Part shown: piece by piece, positions 54,427 through 63,854 of the stretch
How positions within the stretch are numbered: position 1 is the stretch's first letter
How the letters are laid out: each line of letters opens with the position of its first letter
Program-made: the position numbers and the translations under genes
Notes under the pieces: generated by a model
The model's database searches: none
Seen by the model: the letters and a program-made list of their open reading frames with translations, nothing else
What the model was told of the DNA's origin: nothing
NCBI RefSeq assembly: GCF_034087045.1
Contig: NZ_CP139247.1
Coordinates: 2,320,001-2,384,000 of the forward strand
DNA length: 64,000 nt
Origin: Chitinophaga sancti
GTDB lineage: Bacteria; Bacteroidota; Bacteroidia; Chitinophagales; Chitinophagaceae
Reading direction: 5' to 3'

Positions 54427-57400
54427 ATGAACAGACTGTTATTTATATATATCACTTCCTTTTGCCTGCTGGGATTAATTCTTCCCGGCAGTGCACAGGT
54501 GCCGGTCACTGTCCAGCGTACAGCAGCAACACCTGTTACCCTGCCTGCGGCATACACGAAAACTGCTTACAGTTCTATTCGAACCTGGATACCTGCTATG
54601 ATTACCTCAGACGAGAATCTCGTATTTGATTCCAGCAGATCTACGGCCGATGTAAAATTAACTACTCAATACCTGGATGGATTAGGGCGTCCTTTACAAA
54701 CAGTAGAAAGAAGGATCAGCCCGAATGGGAATGATATGGTCACTGCTTTTGTATATGATTCACTTGGCAGACAACAATATCAATATCTACCATTTGTACA
54801 GGAACAAAATGGAAAGATCAAATCAGATCCATTTGCAGCACAGGCATCCTTCTACCAGGATGTGAGTCTAAACCCTGGTATTGCAGATGAACATGTTTAC
54901 TATAGCCAAACTGAGTATGAAGCCTCGCCTTTAAGCCGAGTACTCAAAACATGGGCGCCTGGTGATAGTTGGGCCAAAACCGGAGGGAATCATCCCATAG
55001 AGATGCAATACTATTATAATACCCTTGCAGATTCTGTCCGCATCTGGAAAATTGCAATTAGTAGCACCACCTGCTCTGGCAATACCACTTATGGTACAGG
55101 GTCAGCAGTGATACCTGTTACTTCAGATATTTATGCTGCCGGTCAGTTAATAAAAAGTAGCATCATCGATGAAGCCGGTCACCAAACTATTGAATATAAA
55201 GACAAAGAAGATCATGTTATTCTGAAAAAAATACAGTTGGCAGATGCTCCTGACAACGCACATGTTGGCTGGTTATGCACATATTATGTTTATGACGACA
55301 AGAATAATCTACGTTTCGTCATTCCTCCACTCGCAGTGCAAAATATTATGTCAACTTGGACTATTTCTCAGACCATAGCTGATGAGCTCTGCTATCAATA
55401 TCAATTTGATGGCCGTGGTCGTATGATCTCAAAGAAAATACCCGGCGCTGGTTCCGTATATATGGCGTATGATAGCCGAAACAGACTTGTCTTCACCCAA
55501 GATTCCATACAAAGGCAAAAATCCACTCCTGAATGGCATACAACATTCTACGATGGACTGAATCGTCCTTACGAAACAGCCATCTATACAACGGCTTTGA
55601 CTAGAGAAAAATTACAATGTAGTATCACCACCAATTTAGATGACACTTCGGTCATCAATCTATCTTCATTGACTGCGGACCTGGTAGTGACTACTTATAA
55701 CAGTGCAGACAGTGCATACCAGGCAACCAACTCCATTACCTTTGATCCAGGATTCACTACTGCTGATAATGCTGAAGTAGAAGCCTCCATCGTTAATGAT
55801 GGCATTACAAGTGTTGTAGCATCCAATCCCGTTCCGGTTATCTCTTCATCTGCACTTACGCCATTGACATACACATACTATGATAATTACAATTATAGTG
55901 GTGTATTGAGCTTCGTTAGCAGCTATTTATCAAAATTACAACCTGGTGATAATCCTTATAGTCAGGCCGTTACTTCATCCAGTACGCGTGTTGCCACTCT
56001 CACCACAGGAACAAAGGTTCGCATATTAGGTACAGACCAATGGCTCACCACCACGAACTACTTCGACGATGATGCCCTGACTATCCAGACAATTGCAGAT
56101 AACCATACAGGTGGAAAAGATGTGACCAGCCTTCTATATGACTACAATAGCAAGGTGTTAAGCACCTACCTTATGCATACCAACCCTTCCAGCACTGTTA
56201 CGCCTCAGACAACCTTATTGACCAAACTGGATTATGATGCAGCCGGTCACCTGGTTTCACTCGTCAAGCGGCTGAATGACAGCACCAACCTTGAGGAAAA
56301 GATCGCAGAGAACACCTATAATGAGCTTGGACAATTGCAGCAAAAGAAAATAGGCGTAACTGCCAGTGGGCAGTTAGATACCCTCACCTATACTTATAAT
56401 ATCAAAGGCTGGTTAGCGGGTATCAACAAAGCATTTGTCAATTCCACCGGCACAGAGAACTGGTTCGGTGAAGCAATCAGTTATGATGATGGCTTTGATA
56501 GCAGTCAATACAATGGCAATATTGCAGGCATCAAATGGAAAACCAGGTCCAACGGCATACCAAGGGCATATGGTTTTGGTTATGATGGTGCCAACCGCCT
56601 CAAAAAGGCTGTCTTTAACCAGCAAAACACAACAGGAGCAGCATGGACATCAGACAAAGCTGACTTTACAGTAAGCAACCTCGTTTATGATGCCAATGGT
56701 AACATTAGCTCAATGAAACAACAGGGGTTAATAGGTACGACCAACAGCAATGTGGATAACCTGACATATACCTACCAGGCAAACAGTAATAAGCTATTGA
56801 CAGTGACGGATGCGAGTAATACAAGTACCGCCAAACTAGGTGATTTTAATGATGGTACAAACACAGGCGATGACTATACATACAACGGTAATGGGAATTT
56901 AATATCCGATCAGAATAAGCATATCACTTCTATCAGTTATAACCTGCTGAATCTTCCCGAAAAAATTCTGGTCAGCGGCAAGGGTACCGTTAATTATTTA
57001 TATACAGCAGATGGCAGGAAACTGAAAAAAACCGTGGTGGACAGTACCTTGTCTCCTGTCAAAACTACAGTGACTGATTACATAGAAGGATTAGTGTATG
57101 AACGGGACACCTTACGATATATTATTGACGAAGAAGGCCGTATTCGTCCGGAATACGATTCCGGCAAAGCCCTCGTTTATCATTGGGATTATTTTGAAAA
57201 AGATCACCTGGGCAATGTCCGGGTGGTATTGGGAGATAATGCAGATACTAGCGTATACGCTGCTACGATGGAGACAGCCAGCAGTGCGACTGAAAACGCT
57301 TTATTCAGTAACATAGACAATACCCGTACGGCTCTTCCTGCTGGCTATCCAACGGATGAAACTACCAATCCAAATGCATATGTAGCCAGGCTGAATGCGG

Positions 57401-58866
57401 AAAGTGGTGAAAAAATTGGACCCTCCATTGTATTACGGGTCATGGCGGGGGATACCCTGCAGCTGGGGGCCAAAGCATTTTATAAGAGCACGGCAGCCAG
57501 CACCTCCAGTACTACCACAAGCAGTATGCTAGCCGCACTTGTACAGGCATTCAGTTCTTCCACTATCTCTGATGGTACACATGCGGCTGCGGGTACAAAC
57601 TCTGCTATTTCGTCAGCATATACATCCAGTGAGTACGAAGAGTTGATCAGCAAGGATGCGGATGAGAACCTTGCTACTAAACCCAGGGCGTATCTCACCT
57701 ATGTACTTTTTGACGACCTGTTCAACATGGTAGATGATAATAGTGGTGTGAAACAGGTACAGGGAAATCCTGATGAATTGCAAACATTGACGGTAGAGAA
57801 GTTCGTTATTAAAAAAACAGGATTTGTTTATATTTATACAAGTAATGAAAGTGGGGAGAATGTGTATTTTGATAATTTGGTGGTAGTCCATAACAGAGGG
57901 CCATTATTGGAGGAGACGCATTATTATCCGTATGGACTAACAATGGCGGGGATATCCAGCAAGGCAGCTTCCAGCTTAGATAATAAGTATGAATACAATG
58001 AGAAGGAGAAGCAGGAGAAGGAATTTTCCGATGGCAGCGGGTTGGAGTGGTATGATTATGGGGCAAGGATGTACGATGCACAGATTGGGAGGTGGCATGT
58101 GCAAGACCCTAAGTCGGAAGCCTACACTGGCTGGAGCCCTTATAATTACTGTTTAAATAATCCAATTAAATATATAGACCCGAATGGTGAGGATGTCTAT
58201 CTAATTATTTGGGGTACCGCCGATGGAGAAATAGGGCATGCAGGAATAGCAGTTGATAATTATAAGACTGAAAAGTATAAAGTCAAAGAAAAATACAAAG
58301 ATACCAATGGTAAAACGAGAACAAGAACGGTAGAGAAGGAAAGGCAAGTTAAAGACGGTACTGTAACATACCATGATTTATGGCCAGGAAATGAAGGAGG
58401 AGTTGGAAAAAGCAATTTTGATAAGGATGTGGTAGGTCAATATAATACAAAGGTTACTACGCTTGATGCACTTAAGAATACCGACATTACTGGTTCAGAG
58501 GGAAGAGCACCAGATGGCGTTGTTCAATTAAAAACAGATGGAATTGGTCAGGACAAGCAAGTAGAAGATAAATTAAAAACATTTAAAGACAATAATCCAT
58601 CTTATAATGGATTAAAATGTAACTGTTCTAATTATGCTGCGGAGGGCATAATAGGAGCAGCTCCACCAAGTGTCGGTGTCTATTATATTTCTGAGCAAAT
58701 CGGTTCGCAATGGGCAGTAACACCCAATCAGCTTTATAAGTTTACAACTACACTACCTAATGCAACCGTCGTTAAAGATGCTGGGACTAAAGTTGAAAAG
58801 AAATTTCTTGATGGCGTAACAGGTGGAGGTGTAAAAGGGGCAGCAGCAAAAGTAAAAGCCGATTAA
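54427..58866 (+). CDS. RHS polymorphic toxin with permuted-papain-like C-terminal tail
   Basis: A 1479-residue exported RHS protein. Signal peptide 1-24; DUF6443-type region ~50-180 ([15 protein letters not shown]); YD repeats to ~1000; RHS core [10 protein letters not shown] (1207-1216) closing at DPNG (1251-1254). The 225 residues after that are a variable tail. In it His1271 ([11 protein letters not shown]) precedes Cys1398/Cys1400 ([11 protein letters not shown]), the His-then-Cys order of permuted NlpC/P60 enzymes, so a peptidase/amidase toxin is plausible. The tail is more AT-rich than the shell. A small lipoprotein gene follows by 13 bp as probable immunity. Three blocks of this gene recur at 60828-61096. 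Confidence 0.88.
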   Translation: MNRLLFIYITSFCLLGLILPGSAQVPVTVQRTAATPVTLPAAYTKTAYSSIRTWIPAMITSDENLVFDSSRSTADVKLTTQYLDGLGRPLQTVERRISPNGNDMVTAFVYDSLGRQQYQYLPFVQEQNGKIKSDPFAAQASFYQDVSLNPGIADEHVYYSQTEYEASPLSRVLKTWAPGDSWAKTGGNHPIEMQYYYNTLADSVRIWKIAISSTTCSGNTTYGTGSAVIPVTSDIYAAGQLIKSSIIDEAGHQTIEYKDKEDHVILKKIQLADAPDNAHVGWLCTYYVYDDKNNLRFVIPPLAVQNIMSTWTISQTIADELCYQYQFDGRGRMISKKIPGAGSVYMAYDSRNRLVFTQDSIQRQKSTPEWHTTFYDGLNRPYETAIYTTALTREKLQCSITTNLDDTSVINLSSLTADLVVTTYNSADSAYQATNSITFDPGFTTADNAEVEASIVNDGITSVVASNPVPVISSSALTPLTYTYYDNYNYSGVLSFVSSYLSKLQPGDNPYSQAVTSSSTRVATLTTGTKVRILGTDQWLTTTNYFDDDALTIQTIADNHTGGKDVTSLLYDYNSKVLSTYLMHTNPSSTVTPQTTLLTKLDYDAAGHLVSLVKRLNDSTNLEEKIAENTYNELGQLQQKKIGVTASGQLDTLTYTYNIKGWLAGINKAFVNSTGTENWFGEAISYDDGFDSSQYNGNIAGIKWKTRSNGIPRAYGFGYDGANRLKKAVFNQQNTTGAAWTSDKADFTVSNLVYDANGNISSMKQQGLIGTTNSNVDNLTYTYQANSNKLLTVTDASNTSTAKLGDFNDGTNTGDDYTYNGNGNLISDQNKHITSISYNLLNLPEKILVSGKGTVNYLYTADGRKLKKTVVDSTLSPVKTTVTDYIEGLVYERDTLRYIIDEEGRIRPEYDSGKALVYHWDYFEKDHLGNVRVVLGDNADTSVYAATMETASSATENALFSNIDNTRTALPAGYPTDETTNPNAYVARLNAESGEKIGPSIVLRVMAGDTLQLGAKAFYKSTAASTSSTTTSSMLAALVQAFSSSTISDGTHAAAGTNSAISSAYTSSEYEELISKDADENLATKPRAYLTYVLFDDLFNMVDDNSGVKQVQGNPDELQTLTVEKFVIKKTGFVYIYTSNESGENVYFDNLVVVHNRGPLLEETHYYPYGLTMAGISSKAASSLDNKYEYNEKEKQEKEFSDGSGLEWYDYGARMYDAQIGRWHVQDPKSEAYTGWSPYNYCLNNPIKYIDPNGEDVYLIIWGTADGEIGHAGIAVDNYKTEKYKVKEKYKDTNGKTRTRTVEKERQVKDGTVTYHDLWPGNEGGVGKSNFDKDVVGQYNTKVTTLDALKNTDITGSEGRAPDGVVQLKTDGIGQDKQVEDKLKTFKDNNPSYNGLKCNCSNYAAEGIIGAAPPSVGVYYISEQIGSQWAVTPNQLYKFTTTLPNATVVKDAGTKVEKKFLDGVTGGGVKGAAAKVKAD
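55978..56016 (+). repeat. RHS recombination block A (parent copy)
   Basis: A 39-bp block of the large RHS gene that recurs at 60828-60866 with two mismatches. Confidence 0.85.
57364..57450 (+). repeat. RHS recombination block B (parent copy)
   Basis: An 87-bp block that recurs at 60870-60956 with only a few substitutions. Confidence 0.9.
57814..57953 (+). repeat. RHS recombination block C (parent copy)
   Basis: A 140-bp block that recurs at 60957-61096, nearly identical until the last ~20 bp. It is the longest homology and lies ~230 bp before the RHS core/toxin junction, well placed for toxin-tail exchange. Confidence 0.9.
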
Positions 58867-58879
58867 ATCATTAATTTGT

Positions 58880-59227
58880 ATGCAAAAGTACTTAGTCTTA
58901 CTATTATTGTTGACTATGCAAAAGTGTTCTAATAAAACTGAAGTTATCAATAGTAATAATGTAAAGGAAGTGACTATTAGAATAGATAGTACTTCAGAAA
59001 ATCCTATCTCTAAAGAAGTAAAAGTCACTCAAAGCGATAGTCTGACTTTTATATTGAGAGAATTAAATGATTGTAATAAAGAGCCTATAAAATTTTATCC
59101 AACTCACAGAATAAAGCTAATTTACAATAACGGAGAGGAGGATATAATATTTTGCAGTGGTAGTTCAATGAAATTTAAAGGGGTTACATATCGAATGAAT
59201 AAGAGCATAAGAAGTATTATGCAATAA
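58880..59227 (+). CDS. Lipoprotein immunity candidate for the RHS tail
   Basis: A 115-residue protein with a short hydrophobic leader and a cysteine (LLLLLTMQKCSN) that may be lipidated, although the lipobox is not standard. The body is beta-rich and AT-rich in DNA. It follows the RHS gene directly, the position of an immunity gene. Family not recognised. Confidence 0.5.
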   Translation: MQKYLVLLLLLTMQKCSNKTEVINSNNVKEVTIRIDSTSENPISKEVKVTQSDSLTFILRELNDCNKEPIKFYPTHRIKLIYNNGEEDIIFCSGSSMKFKGVTYRMNKSIRSIMQ

Positions 59228-59334
59228 AACAAAGCCCTACATTGTCTAAGCATAGGCGTTGATTTGTGTATTGGCTTCCCCTAGTTGGCGCAAGCATAGA
59301 CGTGGCGCAGGGATGAGGAGATGGGTTTGTTTTT

Positions 59335-59532
59335 ATGGCAACGCGAGTTCAATTTATTGATAGCCATAATACGAAGATAGAAATACCGAGTGATTCTAAT
59401 GATCCGGACAGACTTATTAAAATAGACGCTACCTCACTTCCTAAAAATGAGCCGATGTTTTCAGCATGGGATTTTGTAAAAAGATTTATTATAGCACCAG
59501 TTTTAATTGGTTCATCAGCGATTAAAAATTAG
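59335..59532 (+). CDS. Small protein or toxin-tail remnant
   Basis: A 65-residue frame (MATRVQFIDSHNTKIEI...), with a hydrophobic segment near the end (FIIAPVLIGSSA). It stops 2 bp before the next start. By the cassette pattern it is probably the end of a displaced toxin whose front is gone; it could also be a complete small protein. No homologue recognised. Confidence 0.4.
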   Translation: MATRVQFIDSHNTKIEIPSDSNDPDRLIKIDATSLPKNEPMFSAWDFVKRFIIAPVLIGSSAIKN

Positions 59533-59534
59533 AC

Positions 59535-59870
59535 ATGAAAAGTAAAATTATTTCTTCCGTAATTATATTATTTGCTTTTTTCTTATCAAATCTGAGTTGT
59601 GAAAATCAATCTAAAAATGAATTATTTAAAGAAAAACCCAGTAAAACTGAAGACTTAGAAAAAGTGGAAGTATTAAAATTTGCAAAAGATACAGCTTTGC
59701 AAGTATATGGAACTATGATAGAATATGAGTTACCACTGGTAGCCCAATTAATTGGAGATTCTTTATGGATAGTAAATGGTACCTTACCAAAAAATGCAGT
59801 TGGAGGAACAGTATATATTGAAATAAGAAAGAGAGATAATAAAGTTTTAAAACTTACCCATTATAAATAA
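59535..59870 (+). CDS. NTF2-fold immunity-like lipoprotein
   Basis: A 111-residue protein with lipoprotein-type leader (FFLSNLSC, Cys22). The C-terminal half, DSLWIVNGTLPKNAVGG followed by YIEIRKRDNKVLKLTHYK, matches the pattern of NTF2-fold immunity proteins (W.V.GTLP...GG..YIEI.K.D..VL...H.K). It is an orphan: only a short frame precedes it. Export suggests protection in the periplasm. Confidence 0.68.
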   Translation: MKSKIISSVIILFAFFLSNLSCENQSKNELFKEKPSKTEDLEKVEVLKFAKDTALQVYGTMIEYELPLVAQLIGDSLWIVNGTLPKNAVGGTVYIEIRKRDNKVLKLTHYK

Positions 59871-60022
59871 TTTTTCCTTATATAAAAAGCCGCTGATTTA
59901 GTCCATCAAATCCTCAATAGGGAAGAACAGAAAGGCGTTTTGTGTTGATCTCAAGGAGGGCTATGCTGCCACTAACATGGTATAGTGCAGCTGAAAAGCA
60001 ATTGATGCAAATACGATTATAA
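59871..60022. other. AT-rich spacer without recognisable gene
   Basis: Between the NTF2-fold-like gene and the next toxin relic I see no intact frame; isolated protein-like pieces (GVLCVDLKEGYAA in mixed frames) may be more decayed toxin sequence. The gap to the next intact gene (60310) is filled by the relic listed separately. Confidence 0.3.
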
Positions 60023-60304
60023 TTTCCGGGCGTTCAGGATGTAAAACTTCCAAGAGCCGTGGAGCAAATAGTATTAAATTATCAGAAAAGCTCTGGATCA
60101 GTATCCAGTTTAAATAAGGCTATGGATTTTAACCTAACAAAATTCTGGGTGGTATCAAAAGGCAATTGATTTATCAATAACATTAATCAAATAACAGGTG
60201 CGGTTGTAAACTCAATGGTTGACCCAGGGTTTATCCCTATTTATCCCCCAAGAAATGCAGCAGGTGTTTTGATTATCCTATTAGACGTTTGGAACAGAAA
60301 CTAA
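60023..60304 (+). pseudogene. Displaced toxin tail with one internal stop
   Basis: A single frame of 94 codons from FPGVQDVKLPRAVEQIVLNY to GVLIILLDVWNRN, interrupted only by TGA at 60167-60169. It ends 5 bp before an exported lipoprotein gene. This is the pattern of a silent toxin tail plus immunity gene. Activity not identifiable. Confidence 0.5.
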
Positions 60305-60309
60305 ATCTT

Positions 60310-60681
60310 ATGAAAAAGGTTGCGTATATATTATTGCTTTTTATGGCTGTATTTTACAGTTGTAACACAAGTAAATTAGCAAAAGAGTACAAGTTGTACC
60401 AAAGGGATAAAACCATAAACTATCCTAAAGAAAAACTAAGTATTGAGCTTGCAAATGACACAACAGGTTTGTTTGTGAATAATTATGAAAGCACGAAGGT
60501 TTTTAATCAGGACTTTGTTTTTTCAAAAATAAAGGATGACTATTTGATAATTAGAAATGTTAGCCAATCAAACCCACATCTTATATCATTAAAGCAGGGC
60601 GATAAAATTGTCCTTACAAAAGGACGGCTATTGTTCTTTTACAATGGCGATAAGAAATATCTTTTATCATTTAAGAAATAG
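60310..60681 (+). CDS. Lipoprotein immunity candidate
   Basis: A 123-residue lipoprotein candidate. ATG 60310 begins a clear leader (MKKVAYILLLFMAVFYSC, Cys18); an in-frame TTG at 60289 lies inside the toxin relic. The body is beta-rich (LSIELANDTTGLFVNNYES, GDKIVLTKGRLLFFYNGDKK). It follows a toxin relic by 5 bp and is closed by a terminator, so the pair forms a self-contained cassette. Confidence 0.55.
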   Translation: MKKVAYILLLFMAVFYSCNTSKLAKEYKLYQRDKTINYPKEKLSIELANDTTGLFVNNYESTKVFNQDFVFSKIKDDYLIIRNVSQSNPHLISLKQGDKIVLTKGRLLFFYNGDKKYLLSFKK

Positions 60682-60700
60682 TGATAAAATGGTAAGCAAC

Positions 60701-60724
60701 AAAGCCACTCAATTGAGTGGCTTT
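60701..60724. terminator. Perfect 24-bp palindromic terminator
   Basis: AAAGCCACTCAA (60701-60712) is followed directly by its inverse TTGAGTGGCTTT (60713-60724). It ends the lipoprotein cassette on the plus strand and the HTH remnant on the minus strand. Its position makes a natural start for the following RHS fragment near 60717 unlikely. Confidence 0.8.
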
Positions 60725-60730
60725 GCTATT

Positions 60731-60829
60731 TTATGAAGCATACGCTTTTTTATTTTTAAAATCTCTTATGAGAGCAACGAGAGTAATAAAGATGCGTTCC
60801 TGTTCATTATCCGAAAGCTTTTGTTCTTC
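60731..60829 (-). pseudogene. C-terminal remnant of an XRE-type regulator
   Basis: On the minus strand, codons [31 protein letters not shown] end at TAA 60731-60733. This ending (LS.....ERI....ALIRDFK.KKAYA) is typical of Bacteroidota Cro/cI-type regulators. Homology stops where RHS sequence begins (about 60828), marking a recombination breakpoint. Confidence 0.5.
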
Positions 60830-61096
60830 CAGTACGCGTGTCGCCACTCTCACCCCAGGAACAAAGACGACCAATCCAAATGCATATGTAGCCAGGCTGA
60901 ATGCGGAAAGTGGTGAAAAAATAGGACCATCCATTGTATTATGGGTCATGGCGGGGAAAACAGGATTTGTTTATATTTATACAAGTAATGAAAGTGGGGA
61001 GAATGTGTATTTTGATAATTTGGTGGTAGTGCATAACAGAGGGCCGTTATTGGAGGAGACGCATTATTATCCGTATGGGTTGACGATGGCGGGGAT
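60828..61096 (+). repeat. Joined blocks A-B-C (mosaic copy)
   Basis: Blocks A (60828-60866), B (60870-60956) and C (60957-61096) stand side by side here. In the parent gene they are 1347 and 363 bp apart. Order and reading frame are kept. Confidence 0.9.
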
Positions 61097-61979
61097 AAGT
61101 TCAAGTGCATTACCGGAAAAACTGATGAATAGATATAAGTATAATGGGAAGGAGTTGCAAAATAAGGAATTTGGAGATGCGAGTGGTTTGGAATGGTATG
61201 ATTATGGGGCTAGGATGTATGATCAGCAGATTGGTAGGTGGCATGTGTTGGACCCCTTGTCGGAAAAAATGAGAAGGCACTCGCCGTATAACTATGTATT
61301 TGACAACCCAATTCGATTTATAGACCCGGATGGTATGGGACCTAGCGATATAATTATCAGTGGAAGCCGGGAATTCCAGCAACAGGTGTTCAAAGATCTG
61401 TTGAGGGCAACAGGATCCAGCTTAAAACTGCTAGATAATGGGAAAGTGGTAGAGACCCCGGGTAGAACGTCTGCAAAAGAGTTTTCAAAAACAGCAGAAG
61501 TAATCTCTAGTCTAATTAATTCTGAACATACTGTAACCATTACTGAAGTAGAACTTCCTGAGTCTAATAGTGCTGCACCCTCAGATCAGAATAATCGTTT
61601 TGATGCATTATCAAAAGAATCAGCAGGAACAGGTAAGGGGACGGATGCCTTAGTAGAATACAATCCAACTGATCCGGGTAGCAGGATCCAAAATGAAGAT
61701 GGAACATCAGGTAGGCCTTCATTTATTGGTCTGTTGCATGAACTCATACATACGGAAAATATTTTCGAAGGTAAGATGGACTATAGAACAGCTACGTATT
61801 CCAGCGATCCGGACCATCCAGGCAGCAATCTTCCAAACGAGGAATTGAATGTAAGGAGTAAGGAATCTGAATTAAGAGAAGAGCATGGCGTGGTTCCAAG
61901 AGCTATTCCTTCTATTAAAACAAATTTGAAGCCGACTCTGTTTCCTAAAAAACAACCAAGTAATAAACTGTCATTATGA
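60828..61979 (+). CDS. Rebuilt short RHS gene with M91/NleD-like metallopeptidase tail
   Basis: The open frame runs from 60717, but its first ~37 codons are terminator and antisense regulator sequence. RHS homology starts at 60828, with no signal peptide. Numbering from 60717: RHS-derived part to DPDG (203-206), including the core [19 protein letters not shown], then a 214-residue tail. The tail contains LLHELIH (zinc ligands His341 and His345, Glu342), then [22 protein letters not shown]. That NE...E..LREE.G..PR order is characteristic of M91/NleD-type effector peptidases. The stop overlaps the next start (ATGA, 61976-61979). It looks like a silent cassette to be joined to the intact RHS gene by recombination. 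Confidence 0.75.
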   Translation, partial: SSTRVATLTPGTKTTNPNAYVARLNAESGEKIGPSIVLWVMAGKTGFVYIYTSNESGENVYFDNLVVVHNRGPLLEETHYYPYGLTMAGISSSALPEKLMNRYKYNGKELQNKEFGDASGLEWYDYGARMYDQQIGRWHVLDPLSEKMRRHSPYNYVFDNPIRFIDPDGMGPSDIIISGSREFQQQVFKDLLRATGSSLKLLDNGKVVETPGRTSAKEFSKTAEVISSLINSEHTVTITEVELPESNSAAPSDQNNRFDALSKESAGTGKGTDALVEYNPTDPGSRIQNEDGTSGRPSFIGLLHELIHTENIFEGKMDYRTATYSSDPDHPGSNLPNEELNVRSKESELREEHGVVPRAIPSIKTNLKPTLFPKKQPSNKLSL

Positions 61980-62593
61980 AAATTCTAAGTATCTGTTTAA
62001 GTATAATAATGTTATTACAAGAAACTCAACTAGACGTTGATGCTTTATATCTTAGTTGGAATAGAGCTACTCTAGCTGATATGAAGCATCAATTGCAAAG
62101 TGTACCGGCTGAACAAAAAGAATGGTACCAAAATAACATTGACGCGCTCCATAGTACGGGCAATCTTAATACTGATAGTATTGATAAGGAATCACTGCGT
62201 CACACGTTTCTAAGTCATTTAACATCCCGTTTTCCAAAGCTTTTTGACAATTTCCTTGTTATCGAGATTACAACATCAGGAGAAATACAAAAGATATTCA
62301 AATTTGTACTTGATATCAGTGATTGCGCTCATCCTGTAATATATGGATATCAGTATAAAGGAGAATGGGAATCGATAGGCATTATAAAGGATACGAAGTT
62401 GACAGTAAACAAGCATTTAGAACAGATACAAACGGCACCTCAAAAGGGATTTAATTTTGAGGATGTTATTGTAACAAGATTTATGAAGGGTAAAGTGGAA
62501 TCTTCAAAATATCTTGCACATTTCACATTAGCTGAAAAAAGCTTTGTAACAGATGTGTTGTCGCGGTATATATCTTCATATATTAAAAAATAG
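61976..62593 (+). CDS. Immunity-protein candidate for the M91-like toxin
   Basis: A 205-residue protein coupled to the toxin by a 4-bp ATGA overlap. The N-terminus ([14 protein letters not shown]) looks like a signal sequence. It is homologous over its length to the exported protein at 44606-45223, which follows a decayed tail of the same toxin type. No other family is recognised. Coupled translation lets immunity accumulate with the toxin. Confidence 0.65.
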   Translation: MKILSICLSIIMLLQETQLDVDALYLSWNRATLADMKHQLQSVPAEQKEWYQNNIDALHSTGNLNTDSIDKESLRHTFLSHLTSRFPKLFDNFLVIEITTSGEIQKIFKFVLDISDCAHPVIYGYQYKGEWESIGIIKDTKLTVNKHLEQIQTAPQKGFNFEDVIVTRFMKGKVESSKYLAHFTLAEKSFVTDVLSRYISSYIKK

Positions 62594-62622
62594 AAATGAC
62601 GTTAGTGGAAAAACCAAATTAG

Positions 62623-62913
62623 ATGGCGCTAATTTTTGAAAATATAAGTATTTCCACCACTACTACTTATGGTTCCAGTTCCGCGACTCTTCCTGATACT
62701 GCCGGCATTTACAGTACCGGGCAGCTCAATAAAAGCATTTCAATCGATAAAGCAGGGCACCAGGTGATAGAATACAAGGACAAAGACGGCCAACTCATTC
62801 TCAAAAAAGTCCAATTGGCCGATAGTCCTGGTAAAGCCTATGATGGATGGTTATGCACCTACTATGTGTATGACGATCTGGGCAGTCTTCGCTTTGTAAT
62901 ATTAAATTATTAA
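62623..62913 (+). pseudogene. Internal RHS fragment
   Basis: A 96-codon frame corresponding to residues ~210-300 of the large RHS protein ([41 protein letters not shown] versus [41 protein letters not shown]). The DNA has diverged clearly, so it comes from another RHS gene, not a recent copy. It lacks start signals, core and toxin. It stops 1 bp before the next frame. Confidence 0.8.
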
Positions 62914-62914
62914 T

Positions 62915-63079
62915 ATGTTAAAAATAGTTGAAGGGGGATTCCGTATTTCCACAGAAAATGGTAGAGAAATTCTGACCATTCAATCGGAGAGGATCAAGGA
63001 GTGTATGGATTTTTTTTTAAAAGAAAATATGATGGAATTAGAGTTGACCCGTTTTTTGGGTTTAATTTTACAAGTCTGA
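62915..63079 (+). pseudogene. N-terminal part of LRR-like gene, out of frame at a T9 tract
   Basis: ATG 62915 opens MLKIVEGGFRISTENGREILTIQSERIKECMDFF, then the frame runs through nine T (63010-63018) and stops at 63079. One extra T would join it to the 264-residue frame that continues to 63795, giving a continuous KECMDFFFKRKYDGIRVDP. So the two frames are most likely one gene. Confidence 0.6.
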
Positions 63080-63795
63080 ATTTTTTGAAGGATTATTCGG
63101 AGTTATGGAAAGAAATTAAATACATATCAATTGCTGAAGAGATAGTGGATATCACTGCAATGATGCTCCTAACTGAATTAAAATATATATCTATTGCACA
63201 AAAGAACCCTAAAGTAGATTTTTCTCATTTTCCAATGCTTGAAAATTTAATTACGGCAGGAGGTGGTAAGATTAAAAATTTAGAGCTTTGTGAAAAATTG
63301 GAGTCACTAGCTATTTATTACTATAATTCTAAAAGCAAAGATTTCTCTGAAATTCCTTCTGTTATTTGGATTAAGGAGATTCATATCTCTAATTCTTCTG
63401 TTATTAATCTTAATGGACTGGAAAAATTTAATGCTCTTGAAAAGGCGTCTTTTCATTATTGTACTAAATTGGAGGAGTTATGTTGCCTAGATAATGCTTC
63501 TAATACACTCACATTTTTGGAATTTGATAACTGCAAGAAAATTCTTAATCATGACTATATCAAAAATCTTAAAAATCTAAAAGTATTGGCTTTAAATGAT
63601 TGTGGTTCGATTCCTTCTTTTCAATTTGTGAGTAAGATGTTGGCATTGAAGAGCATTCGATTCGTTGGTACGAATGTTCTTGATGGGGATTTGATGCCTT
63701 TGTTGAGATTAGATTATGCTGGGTTTTCAAACAAACGTCATTTTTCTCATACCTTTGAAGAGATTAAGTTATTGAATGAGAAAAGAAATGGTTGA
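63001..63795 (+). CDS. Leucine-rich-repeat-like immunity candidate (3' part of split gene)
   Basis: The frame begins formally at GTG 63001 but is better read as the continuation of 62915 across the T9 tract. The product has irregular LRR-like units (LTELKYISIAQKNPKVDFSHFPMLENL, LEKFNALEKASFHYCTKLEEL, IKNLKNLKVLALNDCGSIPSF) spaced ~22-24 residues. No signal peptide. LRR-like proteins of this type often sit behind RHS tails. The upstream RHS fragment has no toxin tail, so the partner is gone. Whether full-length protein is made depends on slippage or on the true T count. Confidence 0.6.
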   Translation: MYGFFFKRKYDGIRVDPFFGFNFTSLNFLKDYSELWKEIKYISIAEEIVDITAMMLLTELKYISIAQKNPKVDFSHFPMLENLITAGGGKIKNLELCEKLESLAIYYYNSKSKDFSEIPSVIWIKEIHISNSSVINLNGLEKFNALEKASFHYCTKLEELCCLDNASNTLTFLEFDNCKKILNHDYIKNLKNLKVLALNDCGSIPSFQFVSKMLALKSIRFVGTNVLDGDLMPLLRLDYAGFSNKRHFSHTFEEIKLLNEKRNG

Positions 63796-63854
63796 AAGCT
63801 GTTTGATTGAAATTTGAAATACTAATGTTAGTATGGCAAAGTCAATTATTATTT

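Noticed and set aside
60717..60827. N-terminal extension of the short RHS frame
   Set aside because: These codons consist of the terminator palindrome and antisense regulator sequence; RHS homology begins at 60828.
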